Assembly: GCF_030272615.1 (NCBI RefSeq)
Contig: NC_081414.1
Location: 659,630,292-659,694,291, forward strand
Length of the DNA: 64,000 nucleotides
Direction: 5' to 3'
Source of the DNA: Cryptomeria japonica
Taxonomy: Eukaryota; Streptophyta; Pinopsida; Cupressales; Cupressaceae
Under the pieces are notes generated by a model. It had not been told where the DNA came from. It made no database searches and saw only the letters and a program-made list of their open reading frames with translations. This document shows positions 9,425-22,399 of the stretch, piece by piece; position 1 is the first letter of the stretch, and each line of letters opens with the position of its first letter. The position numbers and the translations under genes are program-made.

Positions 9425-12314
9425 ATACACTATTTTTACAAAAAGAATGAGAATTACAAGTATATACAATTCTTTTTAAGCTTTCTATTATCTAGCTAAT
9501 TCAATTTTTTTACTCTAGTTATTTTTATCTTAATTAGGATAATATAAGAAAAAATATGCCTTACTTTTGTAAATCTATTCATATTAGATCTATTTATTTC
9601 ACATGGTGCACATTTTACTTAGCATCTTACATATTCTTTAGCCCTTTCCTATGCATTGCAAGTTAGAATTGTGAATATTGGTTCATGCATTATTAACTTT
9701 AAGTTTACCATATTTAAAATATTTAGACCAAATGTTTAATAATACTATTTGAGAAAATTATAAGAAAATATAATTTAAAGTAAATTGAAGTTCTTCATAA
9801 TGCCTCTAAATAAGTAAGAAAAAAATTGCATTTAAATCATGAACCAAGTGTATACAATAGTCTATAAAATATCTATTGTCACATGTGCATCAACTTCTAT
9901 TAATTCTCTATAGTTATATTTTTTTGATGAACAAAACTAAGACCCTAACCTTATCTAAGTCATTTAAAGTTTAGGAATTTCAACTTTAAGATCAAGATAC
10001 TTAGTTATTGCCAATCAATTTGGTTATTGCAAGTAATTGTGTTACATTAATCATGAACGAGTGATGACCATCTTAGTTTTGCAATTTCTTCTAGATTTTA
10101 AACTACTGAAAGTATATCCACTTTCATAATATTAGGAATTTGTGTTCATGGTTTCATTGGCCATTTGCCAATTATTAAAAAATACACTCACTTTTCCTCA
10201 ATCTTTAATCCTTTGTTGTTCATTTTTCATGCACCATTTTTCTAGGAATATACCAATGGAGACCTCACAAAAAATTTACAAGTAAGAATGTTAGGTGTAA
10301 TGAAGAAGAGATGGTTAATACTACTGATACCATGCCCCTTACCAAGATGACACCCCTTGAGAGACATGCATCTCTTACAAAAATGACACCCTTTGTAGAT
10401 GCCATTCCTCTAAAAAAGGTGGTTATAGAGGTTACACTTGTTATAAAAAAAGTAGTGATATTTAGTTGTTATGCTCAAATATATGCACATTTTTTTTACA
10501 TTCTTTTACATTTTGTGTCATGTCATCCTCACTAACATCCTTTCAATCGTGTTCCCAAAACTTACAGGTAGATAGATAAAGAAAAATAAAAAGAGTGTTT
10601 TAGAGATTATTGTAGTGGTACTACAAAAGTGAACAATAAAAAATCCATGTCCTAATTAGATACCTAAATGGATGGTTTTCATATTGTGGTTTCTTTGAGT
10701 TTATCAAGGTATATTAGCTATGGGTACAATGCCTAATTAACAAATTCATTAATCTATATAAGAGTCTAGCCTATTAGGAAATTCCCTAGATCTATTTTCA
10801 TATTTCTTGCCATTTTGACTCTACATTCTAGGAGGACATGAGAAAAACTATCTTGTTTTCAATTGTTAGCCAAACCTTTTACAAAATTCTAAGTTTACTA
10901 TTACACTTTAGCATATTAAATTCTTCATGAAACACATTTCAATGTTACTAAATAGTCGAATCTAACTAAAATTAATTATGTTAAAAAAACAAATACATAG
11001 ATTATTTGTAATGAGGATTTATAATGATGTTTTAATTTCATATTATATTTTTTGTTCTAGAATTGAAAATTATTCTTGTATCATGTAGAGTGTCTAAACT
11101 TTGATTGGAATTAATTATACATGGAAAAACCTAAATTTTACTGATTTTAAAAATAAATAATTTTTAAATGCTAATAGTATTTAAAGTTCGAAAAGCCTAA
11201 GACAACCAATAATCTTGAAAACTAGGTGAACTCTATAATGCCTCGTCAAGATACCTTAAAGAAAACAACTACAAACACTCGAAGAGAGTGCGGAATATAT
11301 ATATTTTAAACATTAATAAACTTTAAGATGCATTAAGTTAAATATTACAATAACATTTACACAAGCGGAAGACTTAACTCATATTCCTAAAGGGTTTCCA
11401 ACGAAGATTAGTTGATTAATCCAATGAACATTAAGGTGTATTAATCCAATTAACAATGATATTGATTAAACCTACTCATGATAGAATGATTACCACATGA
11501 ACATAGCAATTAAATTCCATAAGAGATTAAACTAAGTATGATTGAACATATACAATTGCCATTAGTTTCATTACATCACTTAAGATACCTTCATTATAAT
11601 CCATATTTCTACATTTAATTTATAACTTCATACATACAACTAAGATTAATATCACCTAAAATTACATTATACATTTGAACTATGCTACCATTCATACATC
11701 CAAAATTAAAAGAAACTAGATGAACACATACACCATACAACACCAATTGATATCAGAGTTCACCCCTAATGGGCTACTTCTTCGGGTCTGCCTCAAATGC
11801 AAGACCATTCTAATAAATAAAAGATGAAAAATACATAAAGTTTACATTAATTATATCTTGCCATCCAGGTGAACAAAATCAAATAATACATATGACCACA
11901 TAGGGTCCAAGAGATACATGAATAATCTAAGAAGAACAAAGGATCTACTTGAAACACAGAATGATATGAATTCCGAGAGAAACATCTGGAGCACTTGCGA
12001 AGCTAATCCATCGCAAGAAGGCACAAACAAAATACCCAATGGAAAGTGGCACTACCACTCGTCCATGTGGCCCAAAAAGGAACCACTCCTCCATGTTAGG
12101 AGATAGTACTAAGACCCTCAAGCAAGCCACAACAAAGAATCACATGGTCTCACATGTACATTAGGCACTTACACAAGACATAAGCATACAATACATGACT
12201 CTCACAAGAGTGATCCAAGTTAAGACAACACATGAATACACACTAGTGAACATGAGGGAAGAGTGTCATCGCAAATCTAGTATGGACTCTGGCAGGCGTA
12301 TATTGAATACACAC
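9425..12314. other. AT-rich stretch without a recognised gene
   Basis: No coding frame with family motifs is visible on either strand. The longest open frames (10311-10535 and those near 11850-12130) look accidental; the first contains a short repeated phrase around ACCCCTT. A 16-bp direct repeat, TGAATACACACTAGTG, occurs at 12234-12249 and 12304-12319. The second copy lies exactly where homology to the element B LTR begins. Confidence 0.5.
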
Positions 12315-13584
12315 TAGTGGAACATTATTGTATATTGATTCATAATTTATGTGATGTTATTTTATGCTTTAATTGGATATGCGATGTATTCTTTCATGCA
12401 GTATTTCAAAACTTATGGTTCATGAGTTTTTTTAATGGATTACTGACATGGACTGACACTTTTACCTTATATGTGTGATGTGTTATTTATATGTTGCATA
12501 TTTGCAAGTGTATGGGATGTGAGGGGATGATTTTCCTTCACTCACTTCGGTGAGACAAGGAACGTCACGATTCTACTTCATCGGTGTGCGTGTTGTGTCT
12601 GTTTATATATATTTGTCTATATGCACGTATGATTCTTTGGTGTAGAACATTGCAGGTACAAGTACCGGGTAGGTAAGGGGTATCGACTCCACCTGGTTTC
12701 ATAGGTCTAAGCATGCCTTATTTGTCTGATGTGAGTGGAGGAGATAGTTGTTAGACCTTAGCTTGACCTGCAGTTACACTCGTGTGAGTGTTGTCAGTCG
12801 GTCGTCTTTTCTGTTTGACCGGTATGCGAGTCAGAGTGCTTTGGTGTTTCGTCTTTTGAGTTGTCATTTGAGCATTCCTTGTTTTGTATGTTTCCATTTA
12901 TTTAAATGGTTATTTAATTGAGTGAATGATGCTATTTTTGTGTTGGCGTAATTAGTTAATTATTATGCACTTGAGATTATTGATTTTAATTAAATTAATG
13001 ATTGCTAGAATTAAATGGTTAAAATGGCTCATTTTATTGTGCTATAGTTGTATTATTATTTTGTGAAAGGAAATAAGTATTTGCCTTGCCATTTAAATGT
13101 GGAATGATTATGTTGGAAGAAAGTTTTATGGAAATGGAAAATATGAAATAAAAATAAAAGCTTTTGCTTTTACCCTTCCATTTGACTTTTGTATTTTATT
13201 TTGTTGGAAAATAATTATTTATGGAAAAAGGGTAAATCTGATTGTTTTTACTTTTTAAATAATTTAATCTGATTGGTTGGAATAACTTCTAACCTAGATA
13301 GTTTAGGTTGAAATATATTTTTCCCATATATTCCTGGTAGTTCACAGGAAGAGAGGAGGCAGAATTTTTAAAGAGAAAATTGGAAAACCATTTTGGAAGA
13401 GGAGCCGGAATTGGATTTGGTTTGCAAGATTGGGATTCTTCCATTATTTTGCTGAAGGTTGGATGATCTCTTCTTATTTTACAATTTAATTTTGAATGTT
13501 TTAGCTGCTTCCTATGTGTTGAAAAATGTAAATCTCTTTGTAAATTCTTGATTGAATGATAGAAATGAAAGAAAGAGTGACTAT
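12315..13584 (+). repeat. Element B 5' LTR, left piece
   Basis: By eye this aligns closely with 45412-46694, with the same phrases (GGAACATTATTGTATATTG, CAGGTACAAGTACCGGGTAGG, TATTTAAATGGTTATTTAA). The first 58 bp of the 3' LTR, including its TG start, are missing. The right end is the insertion point of Tat-2. No open frame is present. Confidence 0.75.
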
Positions 13585-13909
13585 TGTAGATGTCTAAAAC
13601 TGGTCAACGCTTGCGGAATCATACTTTAACATTTGTGCAATGCCTTATTTTAGGGTTTTTGCGTCGCATTAACATTTCTCCTATGATTCGCACTTGGTCT
13701 TTATCATTTCCGAGCATCGAGTCTTTCTTCCGCATTCTTTATTTGTCTCGCTTTCGAATTTGGTCTTGTTGATAACAATCTTCAGTCATGATTTTGATTG
13801 ATCTTATCCCATCGAATCAATGTGCGTGCTCATTTGTCATATTTTGACATCGTCAATTCGATTTCATTTTGGACATCGTCAATCGTAATTAAGGTTTTGT
13901 CCTCTTATC

Positions 13910-14215
13910 AATCTTGTCATCTTGCGATCGATTTGTCATCGATCGTTGTCGTTTTCAATCTTATCATCATGTGATCGATTTGTCATCGATCATTGTCATT
14001 TTCAATCTTATCATCATGCGATTGATTTATCATCGATCATTGTCGTTTTCAATCTTGTCGTCTTGCGATCGATTTGTCATCGATTGTGGTCATTTTCAAT
14101 CTTGTCGTTTTGCAATCTATTTTGTCATCGATCCTTGTCTTCTTGTCAATTTTGTCATTTTGCGATCGCTTTATCATCGATCGTCGTCTTTCTCAATCAT
14201 GTCAATTTGGATCAA
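13910..14215 (+). repeat. 47-bp tandem array in the Tat-2 5' LTR
   Basis: About six units of roughly 47 bp each carry GATCGATTTGTCATCGATC, an inverted pair around TTTGTC, followed by TTTTCAATCTT. Units differ by scattered C/T changes. The same array is in the 3' LTR at 30354-30655 and a shorter, more decayed form is in Tat-3 near 54590-54720. Confidence 0.8.
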
Positions 14216-15222
14216 TTAGTCATTGTTCCTCGTCAATTGGTGTATTTATCAACCAAATCATTTATCAGCATTGGTCTTTTATCAAGTCAGAATCATGATC
14301 AAATCGATCCTTCAATCAAGACCTAATTGTCATCCTTGCATTTCTAATTCATCTTCTAGGGTTTCATGATTTATTCATTTAACCTTGTTTGTCATTTCTC
14401 CCTCTAGGTTAAATAATTTATTTATTTATCCTAAGTCTTCTTGTCACAATTAAATGTTTATTTAATTGGCTAACTAATTCATCCCTCTTTGTGAATTAAT
14501 TAATAAATGAAAAATTGTTAATTAATTCACTTAATTCCTAATTTCCTCATTTTCTAATTTCCTAATTTCTAATTCATCTAATTTCAATTTTCTCCTAATT
14601 TCATGGGAATGACATAGAAAATTTGTCATAATTGTCAATCAATCAATTTTGACATAGAAATTTCTCATAATTTTGTCAAAATTATCAATCAATCAATTTT
14701 GCATAGAAAGTGTAAATTTGTCATTCTTGATTTGCAATTTCCATTCGAATCTCTTAATGCTAATCTTGTCATTTCTCCAATTTATCTATAAATTGGATGA
14801 ATTTCTTCAATCAAGGTGCCTGGTCAAATCAATCACGCTTCTAGTACCCTTATGCTGTCGTCTTGCTTTCACATTATACTCATTCACTTGAAGGTGAGAT
14901 CCACAAAACAAAACTATTTGAAGGAGAAAGAAGGACAATGGAGCCACATGAAGGAGACATCTGCATTTGGTTTGCTTAGTTTTCATTTTGAATGTCTTGT
15001 TTTCATGTTTTCATTGAGTGTAATTAGGATTGGTCATTGCAATTGAGTTTTCGTGATTGAACTAGGCTAATATTGACATTGCTTTGATGATTTCCAGATT
15101 CCTAGCTACATTAATTGGTGAACCTGATGTGAACTAACCCCCTAACCATGATTTTGAGTTCTTTTGAGATGATTTGCAGGTAAAAAACCCAAGAAACAGG
15201 GCAATGCAGGGCTTTCTGAGAA

Positions 15223-15326
15223 CTTCTGCTCCTGTGTAGGAGCAATCTGTGCCTGTGTCAAGAAATCTACTCCTCTGTCAAGGACTTCTGCACCTGTGTC
15301 AAAGGGTTCTGCGCCTGTGTAAGGCC
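15223..15326 (+). repeat. TTCTGCGCCTGTGT minisatellite, 5' LTR of Tat-2
   Basis: Five degenerate units of 19-22 bp with core TTCTGCGCCTGTGT lie near the LTR end. The 3' LTR has seven units at the matching place. The same core recurs upstream of the antisense PMD gene in Tat-2 and Tat-3. Confidence 0.75.
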
Positions 15327-15629
15327 AGAAACAGAGGTAAAAAGCAGTGTTTTTACTTGCAAATTATTTTGTTTTGCATTCTGTTTCTGCATTGTTGGTT
15401 TTGCTTTGGTACTAATTCTCTGTGCAATACCTTGGCATTACGCATGGCAAAGACAAAAATGAAACAACTAACGAATTTTATGCAAGTTTGCTAGTCAAAG
15501 ATCAAACAAATCAAACTTCTGACTTGGTGGTTTTGCAGGTTGCCTTGTACTTCAACTAAACTTTGTGTTTGTAATTCATAATTAGGCACCTAGTATGATT
15601 GCTAAATAGGATGGAATGAATGTGTGTTT

Positions 15630-17219
15630 TCTCTGATTGTAGAGTTTGACATTGGAGTAGGAGAGTATGCTCTCATCCTTCTTAGGGTGATCAGAAATCC
15701 ATATCTTCGATACCATTCTCATGTTTTGATTATTTTTTACCTTTAGAGGGCCTGCCTTCCCAACCATTTGCTTTCTTTTGCAAGCAAGTGATAATCTTGA
15801 GAAGGGAACAACCCAAAATGAGTACAGCTAGAATACCTTGGCATTCTAACTCACTATAAATAAATACCTGATGGGCGAAAGCTTTGAAGGAAGGGTTATG
15901 TGGGAATTGTAGTTACTTGGGAAGTGATGACCCTTGGACTCTTTCTCATATCAACATCTAAGTAGGGCCTCAAGGTCGAAATCATGCTTGCACGACTACA
16001 TTTTTTTGGTATCTTGGTGGGATTAATGTCTCAATCACGCTTGCGTGACACCAAGAAATAACGCTTAACAGAAATCCTTACTAAACACCTTGTATTTAGA
16101 GGCCAAAAATCCTTCTAGTTGCTTGAGAAGGACAAGTTCGGATACTTGGAAGAGATACTGAGTTCGCCATGGGGAGATTTCCATGGGGACTGATGCTTGG
16201 CTGTCCTGAGAAGTGAGTGCCATGGAGGAGAGCCCGTGGGGTCAAGCATCTATGTATTCTCGTTGAATCTCATAACGAGTCTACCTCTGAAGTACCTACT
16301 GTCCTTGCCATCCATAAGAAATGTGTGAATGAGCATGATTGTCTTTAGTCTAAGTTGAAGTATCTTGTCTTCTTTGCTTGTCAAAAGTTGAGTTGTGTCT
16401 CATTTCAAAAACAAGATAAATTGATTCAAAACAAGGTTAAACACAAGAGTTATTTCATTCAACAAACTTCAAAACACCTTCAAACATGGTTTTCAAACAT
16501 TTTTCAAAATCTTGTCTCAACATTCATGTCACTTAGATTTAGGTTCATCCTGGGTTTGCATTTTGCAAATTCATTGTCAACTACCAAGGTTAGGTTTCAC
16601 CTAAGTCATACTCCTATGCATATCGATAAGGGTCATCCATTTGCATATGTCCTCTTGCATTAGAGTAATACCATTTCATAATTCAACCTTAGGTTTTGCC
16701 TTAGGTTGACATTGTCATACATTTGCATTTGCATACCCTAGGTCTCTTCATTAAGCTTAGGTCATTATCATATCATATTAGGGTCACTTGCATAGTAATT
16801 GTCCCTTAGCATATAGTGTCAAAACTAAGTTTTGTCATACTTGAGTAATCCAAATTTTTGATAAACCCTAAGTCATTGTTAGGAAGTCTGGACCTTATCA
16901 AACCTTTTCTCTTTTTGTCATTATTGTCATTTGGTCAGACCTAGCTTAGTATCCAAGCATATAGGGGAGACATTGTCATTTTGTCGTTTTGTCACTTGGT
17001 CCTTTTGTCCTTTGAGGTCTAGACATCATCTCAATTTCCTAAGGGTCTCTTTTTAGATTTGCATTCCAAAAAGTTTGTGAAAATCTTGAAAAACAACTAA
17101 AAACATAGATTGCATTCTTGCCATAGATTGCATTTTCATCTATTTAGTTTGCATTTAGTTGCATATCATACATTATCCTTGAAAAATTCCAAAAAAAAAT
17201 ATTGCATTCGCATAGTGAC
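15630..17219 (+). other. Tat-2 leader between 5' LTR and gag
   Basis: This untranslated leader of about 1.6 kb has no family motifs in any frame. A primer binding site should lie at its start. TTGGAGTAGGAGAG near 15650 begins with the required TGG but I could not match it to a tRNA end. Part of 16500-17050 is enriched in GTCATTTTGTC-type repeats and TTAGGTTT phrases. The longest open frame, 16355-16663, has no recognisable content. Confidence 0.5.
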
Positions 17220-20200
17220 ATGCCTGTTGAGACAAGGTCAAAATCTAAAAAGATGGGCGAACCAACGTATCAACCCATTGACAACATATCAAATTCACAG
17301 TTTCAAACTGGTCAAATAGTACAAATTGAAGGTTCATCAAACACATCATTACCACCATATGGAATGGTTCAACTTGGACCACCTCCATTATATGAACCAA
17401 TATTTGTACCCATGAAACCGGGACATGGGAGTGTTCTGCCAACACCAAGAGGAAATGCACCTTTCGATTGGAATCAACCAAACCTACAACATGAAATTCA
17501 AACATTACATGAGGAACAAACTCTTTCACAAGGATTTGGTTCAGATCAAGGCATTCAACAAGAAACAAATCAAAACATTTTACTAGATTCTTCATCAGAT
17601 TCTAATGCTTTTGATGATGTTGATATGTTCCTTCAAGATCCAAACTTGATGAAAAAGATGGATAAATTCTTGAACAAGGTCTTTAAGATGTTCCCACAAA
17701 AATATCTTGACATGATGAGTAATGTGACCTCCTCAAGTGAGCAAATCAATGTGCAAAAACAACAAGGCGGTGAGTTGTTAAGTTTCTCTCTGCATCCAAA
17801 TGAAGAACATGTGCAACAAGAAACTCAACCTACCTTGATGAGTAAACGTGCTTCAAAGGCATTGACAGTGACTATTCCTTAAAAGTCACCATTTGAGACA
17901 ATAAATAATCCATTATTTAACACAACACCTGTAACACAAGATCAAACGAGGACCACACAAATATTGACAACTGTCCCTCAATAAGAAGTGGTTCCTCACA
18001 TGCATAAAATTGGATCAAAATCTAAGATGCAAGAAAGCTTCACGACTGGAATGCCTGATCTCACCAATGTCCAAAACAATTCTACAATGCAACAAAGTTC
18101 TTATGTCCCACTAAGTTCAATATATTTAGCAAACACTCAAGTACCTGTCATGCAGACTATTGTGACATATCCTTCGATAATGGTGACACAAAGAGCTACA
18201 GATAGTGGTTTGCACCAACAACAAATGTTGCAACAATTGAGTAATACACAAAAGGTACAATCGAATGTGCAAACAAACAATGCTCAACAACAACAATATC
18301 GCATTCGACAACAATTTGCAGCGCCCTCTGCACCATTACAAGTTAATGCAAACTTGCAACTACCACAATGGATTGGACAAACAACACAATAAGTTAATGC
18401 AAGTGCCATACCCCATCTTAAGGAGAAACAACAAAAACCACCCAAACAAAGTTTTTTGCAAATGATGGGATTCACACCGCGACAACAATTGGCACCAAGT
18501 CAGCAAATTTTGATTCGTCAGCATCAACAAAAACATGTGCCTCAATATGTGACAAGACAAACAAGTTATCATACTTCACAACCACAATTGATGCCTGTGC
18601 AATATCAACAACACCCTCAATTGCAATATCAACCTAGGCTACAAATGATGATTCCACCACAAGAAGCACAACAACAATGTCAATATCAAGGCATGGCACA
18701 ACCACAACAAAAAGAGGTGTACCAAGAACATTATATGCCGAAGACACCAAAGACGGCAATTTCAGAGCATCAACAATCGATCAAAAACATGATGTATCGA
18801 CAAAGAGTACCTACTAGGATTAATGATGGACCTCCAAAATTTGATACAATTGCGCAACAGCTTGAGAAGTTGCAATGACAAGTCAACGCATTAGAAACCA
18901 AAGGAACTAAGAAGTTGTACACAGATCAAGATTTATGTCCTAATCCATTTGACAAGAGCTTATACATGCCTCCCTTCCCTAAGTATTTTGAGGCACCTAA
19001 TTTTGAGAAATATAAAGGGAATGGTAATCCAAAAGATCACATTTGAGCATTTTTCGCGACAAGTACTGAAGTGAGTTATGAGGAAACATATTTAATGCGC
19101 TTATTTGCACGATGTCTCACAGGACAAGCCATGGATTGGTATTCACATCTACCGAGAAATATAAAGACTTGGTCAGAATTGGCTCAAAAGTTTATATCTC
19201 ACTTCGCATTCAACATTGACAGTGATGTGACCATGTCAGATTTATGCAACACCAAGCAAAAGCAAGGTGAACCATTAGTGACTTTCTTGCAATGATGGCG
19301 AAGCTTGTATAGTCGTTCTTCCCTAGATATACCTGAAGAACAACAAGTGAATTTGTTTATCCAAAGTTTGGTCCCAGAAATGATGTATGAACTAAAATTG
19401 AAAAGTCCCAGTACTATCGAGAAAATCATTAAGAAAGGGATGAACATTGAAACCACTCTTGTAGCCAAGGGAATCATTAAGCTTAACAAAGACAGTGACA
19501 ACACAAACAATTCAGGGGACATAAATAGATTTTGGTACAAAAATAAGAATGTCACTAATGATGGAGTTGTTGATGCAAGAACAGTGAATGCAAATCAACC
19601 CCCATTCACAATCAAGAAATTGAGTGTTCCTAATATGTCAACTATGGAACAAAATCAAACACCAGTGAGCAATGTTACTCAACAGCCGCAATACCAACAT
19701 CATACTCAACAATACACTCAACAATATAATCAACAACAAGGCCAACAACAAAACCAGCAACGCAAACCTTTCCGGTCAAGGGATGGACCTCCTCGACAGT
19801 TTACACCATTGGGAGAGCCTATTGAGTCAGTAATGAAACAATTAATACAAGCAAAATTTATCAAGTTACCAGATATCAAGGCAGAACTAGTGGTAAAGCC
19901 GCATTGGTGGAATGATAATGCGTATTGTGAATACCATTGGTCAAAAGGGCATAAAACTACATCATGTTTTCAATTAAAACATATGATTCAAGACTTGTTA
20001 GAGCAAGGAGTAATTGAGGTAGATCCGCCTAACGCAACCTCTAACACTAATCATACAATTTTCAAAACTCCTTTGCTTGATCATGACAAGGGTAAAGCAT
20101 CCTCTTCAAACTCTACCCAAACAGAAAATTATGCAAATACTGGTTATAACAATGTCATCAATTGTTTTCATGTGTCAAATGAGTATGTTTCCACCCTAAG

Positions 20201-20576
20201 AATAAAGGGACAAGATCCTTCTTGTGTAGTCACCACTCGTCGATCCAAAATAGTCCTGAAAGGAGCTCCTGCAGTTCCTCCCAAATCAACTCCTGTGAGT
20301 CAGTATAATCTCCTAGATCATCTAGGAAAGACACCTGCACAAATATCAATCCTTGAGTTGTTGAAAATGTCCCCCATGCATCGCGCAGTCCTAGATAAAG
20401 CTTTAATTGAGTCCACTGTCCTGACAGACATTGATGTTGACCAGTTTCAAGCCCGAATTGGACATCTAGCTGTTTCCCAAAATGTTGCATTTTCTGATAA
20501 TGATATCTCACCTGATAAGCTCCCTCATAATGATCCTTTACATCTTGAAATCTTTGTCCATAATTGCAAAATCTGA
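17220..20576 (+). pseudogene. Tat-2 Gag polyprotein (broken)
   Basis: Gag forms the particle that packages element RNA. I start it at the ATG at 17220 (MPVETRSKSKK), which follows the leader and begins with a basic run. A long Gln-rich region spans 18180-18730. The conserved retrotransposon Gag core lies at 19071-19400 (LTGQAMDWYSHLP, WSELAQKFISHF, LYSRSSLDIPEEQQ). A Cys-His motif, YCEYHWSKGHKTTSCFQL, is at about 19924-19977. Stops at about 17881, 18390, 18876, 19046, 19293 and 20574 interrupt it. Several are TGA where Arg is likely, as in the phrase before SLYSRS. The frame runs on into protease, so gag-pro-pol was probably one reading frame. Confidence 0.8.
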
Positions 20577-20957
20577 CGAGTCTTGATAGATGGCAGAGCG
20601 GGTCTTAATATTTGTACCTTGAGAGTGGTCATTGGCCTTGGTTATACAGAAAATGACATTGATTCTTCCAAAAGAATTACAATCAAAGCATATGATGATG
20701 CTGAGCACCCATCTAAAGGGATAATTACATTGCCTATTAGAGTCGGTCCAGTGACAGAAAACACTTTCTTGCAGGTCTTAGACCTCGATCTCCCTTACAA
20801 TATGATTCTTGGCCGTCCATGGATCCACGCAATGAAAGAAGTTCCATCCACTTATCATCAATGTTTAAAATATCCTTACAATGGAACTGAGATAACAATT
20901 CCAGGAGATCCTAATCCATTTCAATTTTGTGCTACTCTAAGGGATTTCCCTCAGTAG
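20577..20957 (+). pseudogene. Tat-2 aspartic protease (active site altered)
   Basis: This is the retroviral-type protease that cuts the polyprotein. The active-site loop reads RVLIDGRAGLNICTL, where members of the family have D-G-G or D-T-G; the second Gly is Arg here, so activity is doubtful. The flap and closing part, YNMILGRPWIHAMKEVPSTY, is well kept and typical of Tat elements. It is preceded by a TGA at 20574-20576 in the same frame and closed by TAG at 20955-20957. Confidence 0.8.
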
Positions 20958-21400
20958 CAAGTCCCAGTCAATAGAGAGGCCCACTCACATAGTTATGTTG
21001 ATCCTAAATAATTTTTAGATGCTATCAAAGGAAAATTGAAGATACAGGACCAAGGATGCGGAGAATATTCAATGGATCAAACATTCCTCATCGGGAATTT
21101 ACCAATGCCTCCAAAATCATATGGCAAACCACATTTGTTGCAAAAGGAACCTAAGGTAGTTATTCAATATCAGCCTCCCACTACATTTACAAGATGGGGT
21201 GAACTTGACAAAGAAACTTTAGATGATGATGTCATAGATTGGCTTTATAAGGATCCAATTGAGACCCCACCTATCAGGTTGCTGGTGGAATGATACGGCA
21301 AAGGATTTACTATGCTGTAGAAGAAAGGATATGATGGCTGCAGTGGCTTAGGCCCCGACAAGAATGGAAGGCTAGAACCTGTTATACCCAAGATGTGACC
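20958..21400 (+). pseudogene. Tat-2 G-patch region after protease
   Basis: This linker continues from protease. A short Gly-rich block at 21294-21360 reads YGKGFTML, then KKGYDGCSGLG, then KNGRL, the pattern of a G-patch, a small motif that can bind nucleic acid or activate DExH helicases. Tat-3 has the same block, better preserved, at 63607-63690. Two stops, at 21290-21292 and 21317-21319, fall inside the region in this copy; Arg and Gln stand at those positions in Tat-3. Confidence 0.65.
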
Positions 21401-22399
21401 TCCAACTGTAGGGTTAGGTTTTGTACCATTGCGAATTGGACCCTCGTCTACCAAAGTGACCATGTGTAGAAAGGGGTGTGACTCTGATGATGAAACAACA
21501 CCTAAGGATACCCGACCCGAAACTAAGTCCAATGAATGGGAGTGGAGTTCCTTTTCCTCTAGTTCCTACGCCCTTGACAATGTTTTCCTTGACCCTGATA
21601 ATTTGCCTATGGAAGACAAACATGAAATAACTCTCCTTCCCAAAACATGTCCTAATGCTTGGATAGAGTCATTCTAGGACCCAAGCTCCGAATCAGATAC
21701 AAGCAGTTCAGATAGTGATACCACAGATGTTTACATCTTTACCATCTTAGTCATCTCTCTCCTTAAAACTGATGATGACATGCCCCTCATCTATCCCCAG
21801 CTTATCCAACATGACCAACAAGAACCACTCACATTGGATTGTTTTCAAAATGATGAAGCAATTGCATAATTCCTTGGACTACAAGAAGGCATACCACAAG
21901 GAGATCATAAGGCAGGATTTGCTATTGATCTGGATTCCATAGCATATTTTGGGGAGTCAACTCCATCTCCCAGTCATCAAAATGAAAAAAGGAAAGAGAA
22001 AAAGTACAAAATCAAAAAGATAGGTCTTTGAGTGAAAACTGTAAGGCACTCTCTGATCATACAAAAGTAAAAATAAAAGACATACCTGTGGGTGAAAACC
22101 TCTCTGAGGCGCCCAAAGGTGGAAGATTGGACATACCCCTATCAAGTCAGGAAAAATCAACATTGCTTGTGGAAATGATCAAAGAAATCAATTTGGGTAC
22201 ACCTGACAACCCTAAGGTCATTCATTTCGCTGCTTCTTTATCAAAACAGGAAAAGATAGATTTTGTCAATTTCTTTCTTGAGAAAAAGATAAGCTTTGCA
22301 TGGTCCTATGTAGATATGCCTGGACTTGATCCAGAATTAGTCCTTCATCACTTGCCATTAAAAGCTGATGCCAAGCCTGTCAAATAGAAGCTCAGAAAG
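21401..22399 (+). pseudogene. Tat-2 linker before reverse transcriptase
   Basis: This is the acidic and Ser-rich spacer between G-patch and RT. It includes a run of Ser and Asp near 21690-21730, then a Lys-rich stretch near 21985-22020. The better-kept frame 22028-22387 ends with KISFAWSYVDMPGLDPELVL, the pre-RT phrase seen in Tat and other gypsy Pol proteins. Its codons at 22090-22114 also form a hairpin like those after pol. Several stops and one frame change, at about 22025, break it. Confidence 0.65.
22090..22114 (+). promoter_or_regulatory. Internal hairpin with the GGTGAAAACC motif
   Basis: GGGTG, AAAA, CCTC, loop TCT, GAGG, CGCCC: outer pairing of GGGTG with CGCCC (one G-T), inner pairing of CCTC with GAGG, and an AAAA bulge on the 5' side. 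The layout equals the post-pol twin hairpins. Tat-3 has it at 62872-62896 with changed but still pairing bases. Confidence 0.55.

Larger units (their letters stand above)
13585..15629 (+). repeat. 5' LTR of Tat-2
   Basis: It begins TGTAGATGTCTAAAAC, the same start as the sequence after the polypurine tract in Tat-2 (30026) and Tat-3 (55025, minus strand). It aligns almost throughout with 30026-32122. It holds a 47-bp tandem array (13910-14215) and a CTGTGT minisatellite (15223-15326). Short open frames here are by-products of the repeats. Confidence 0.85.

Noticed and set aside
11730-11790. A possible primer site (ATTGATATCAGAGTTC) and thus an LTR end near 11745
   Set aside because: It differs from the initiator tRNA site, and I could not find a matching LTR or internal domain nearby.
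13590-14326. Several Ser/Ile/Phe-rich open frames in the Tat-2 LTR
   Set aside because: They are translations of the 47-bp tandem array, open because the repeat unit lacks stops.
15640-15670. TTGGAGTAGGAGAG as the primer binding site of Tat-2
   Set aside because: Starts with TGG but I could not match it to a known tRNA 3' end, and the LTR end is uncertain.
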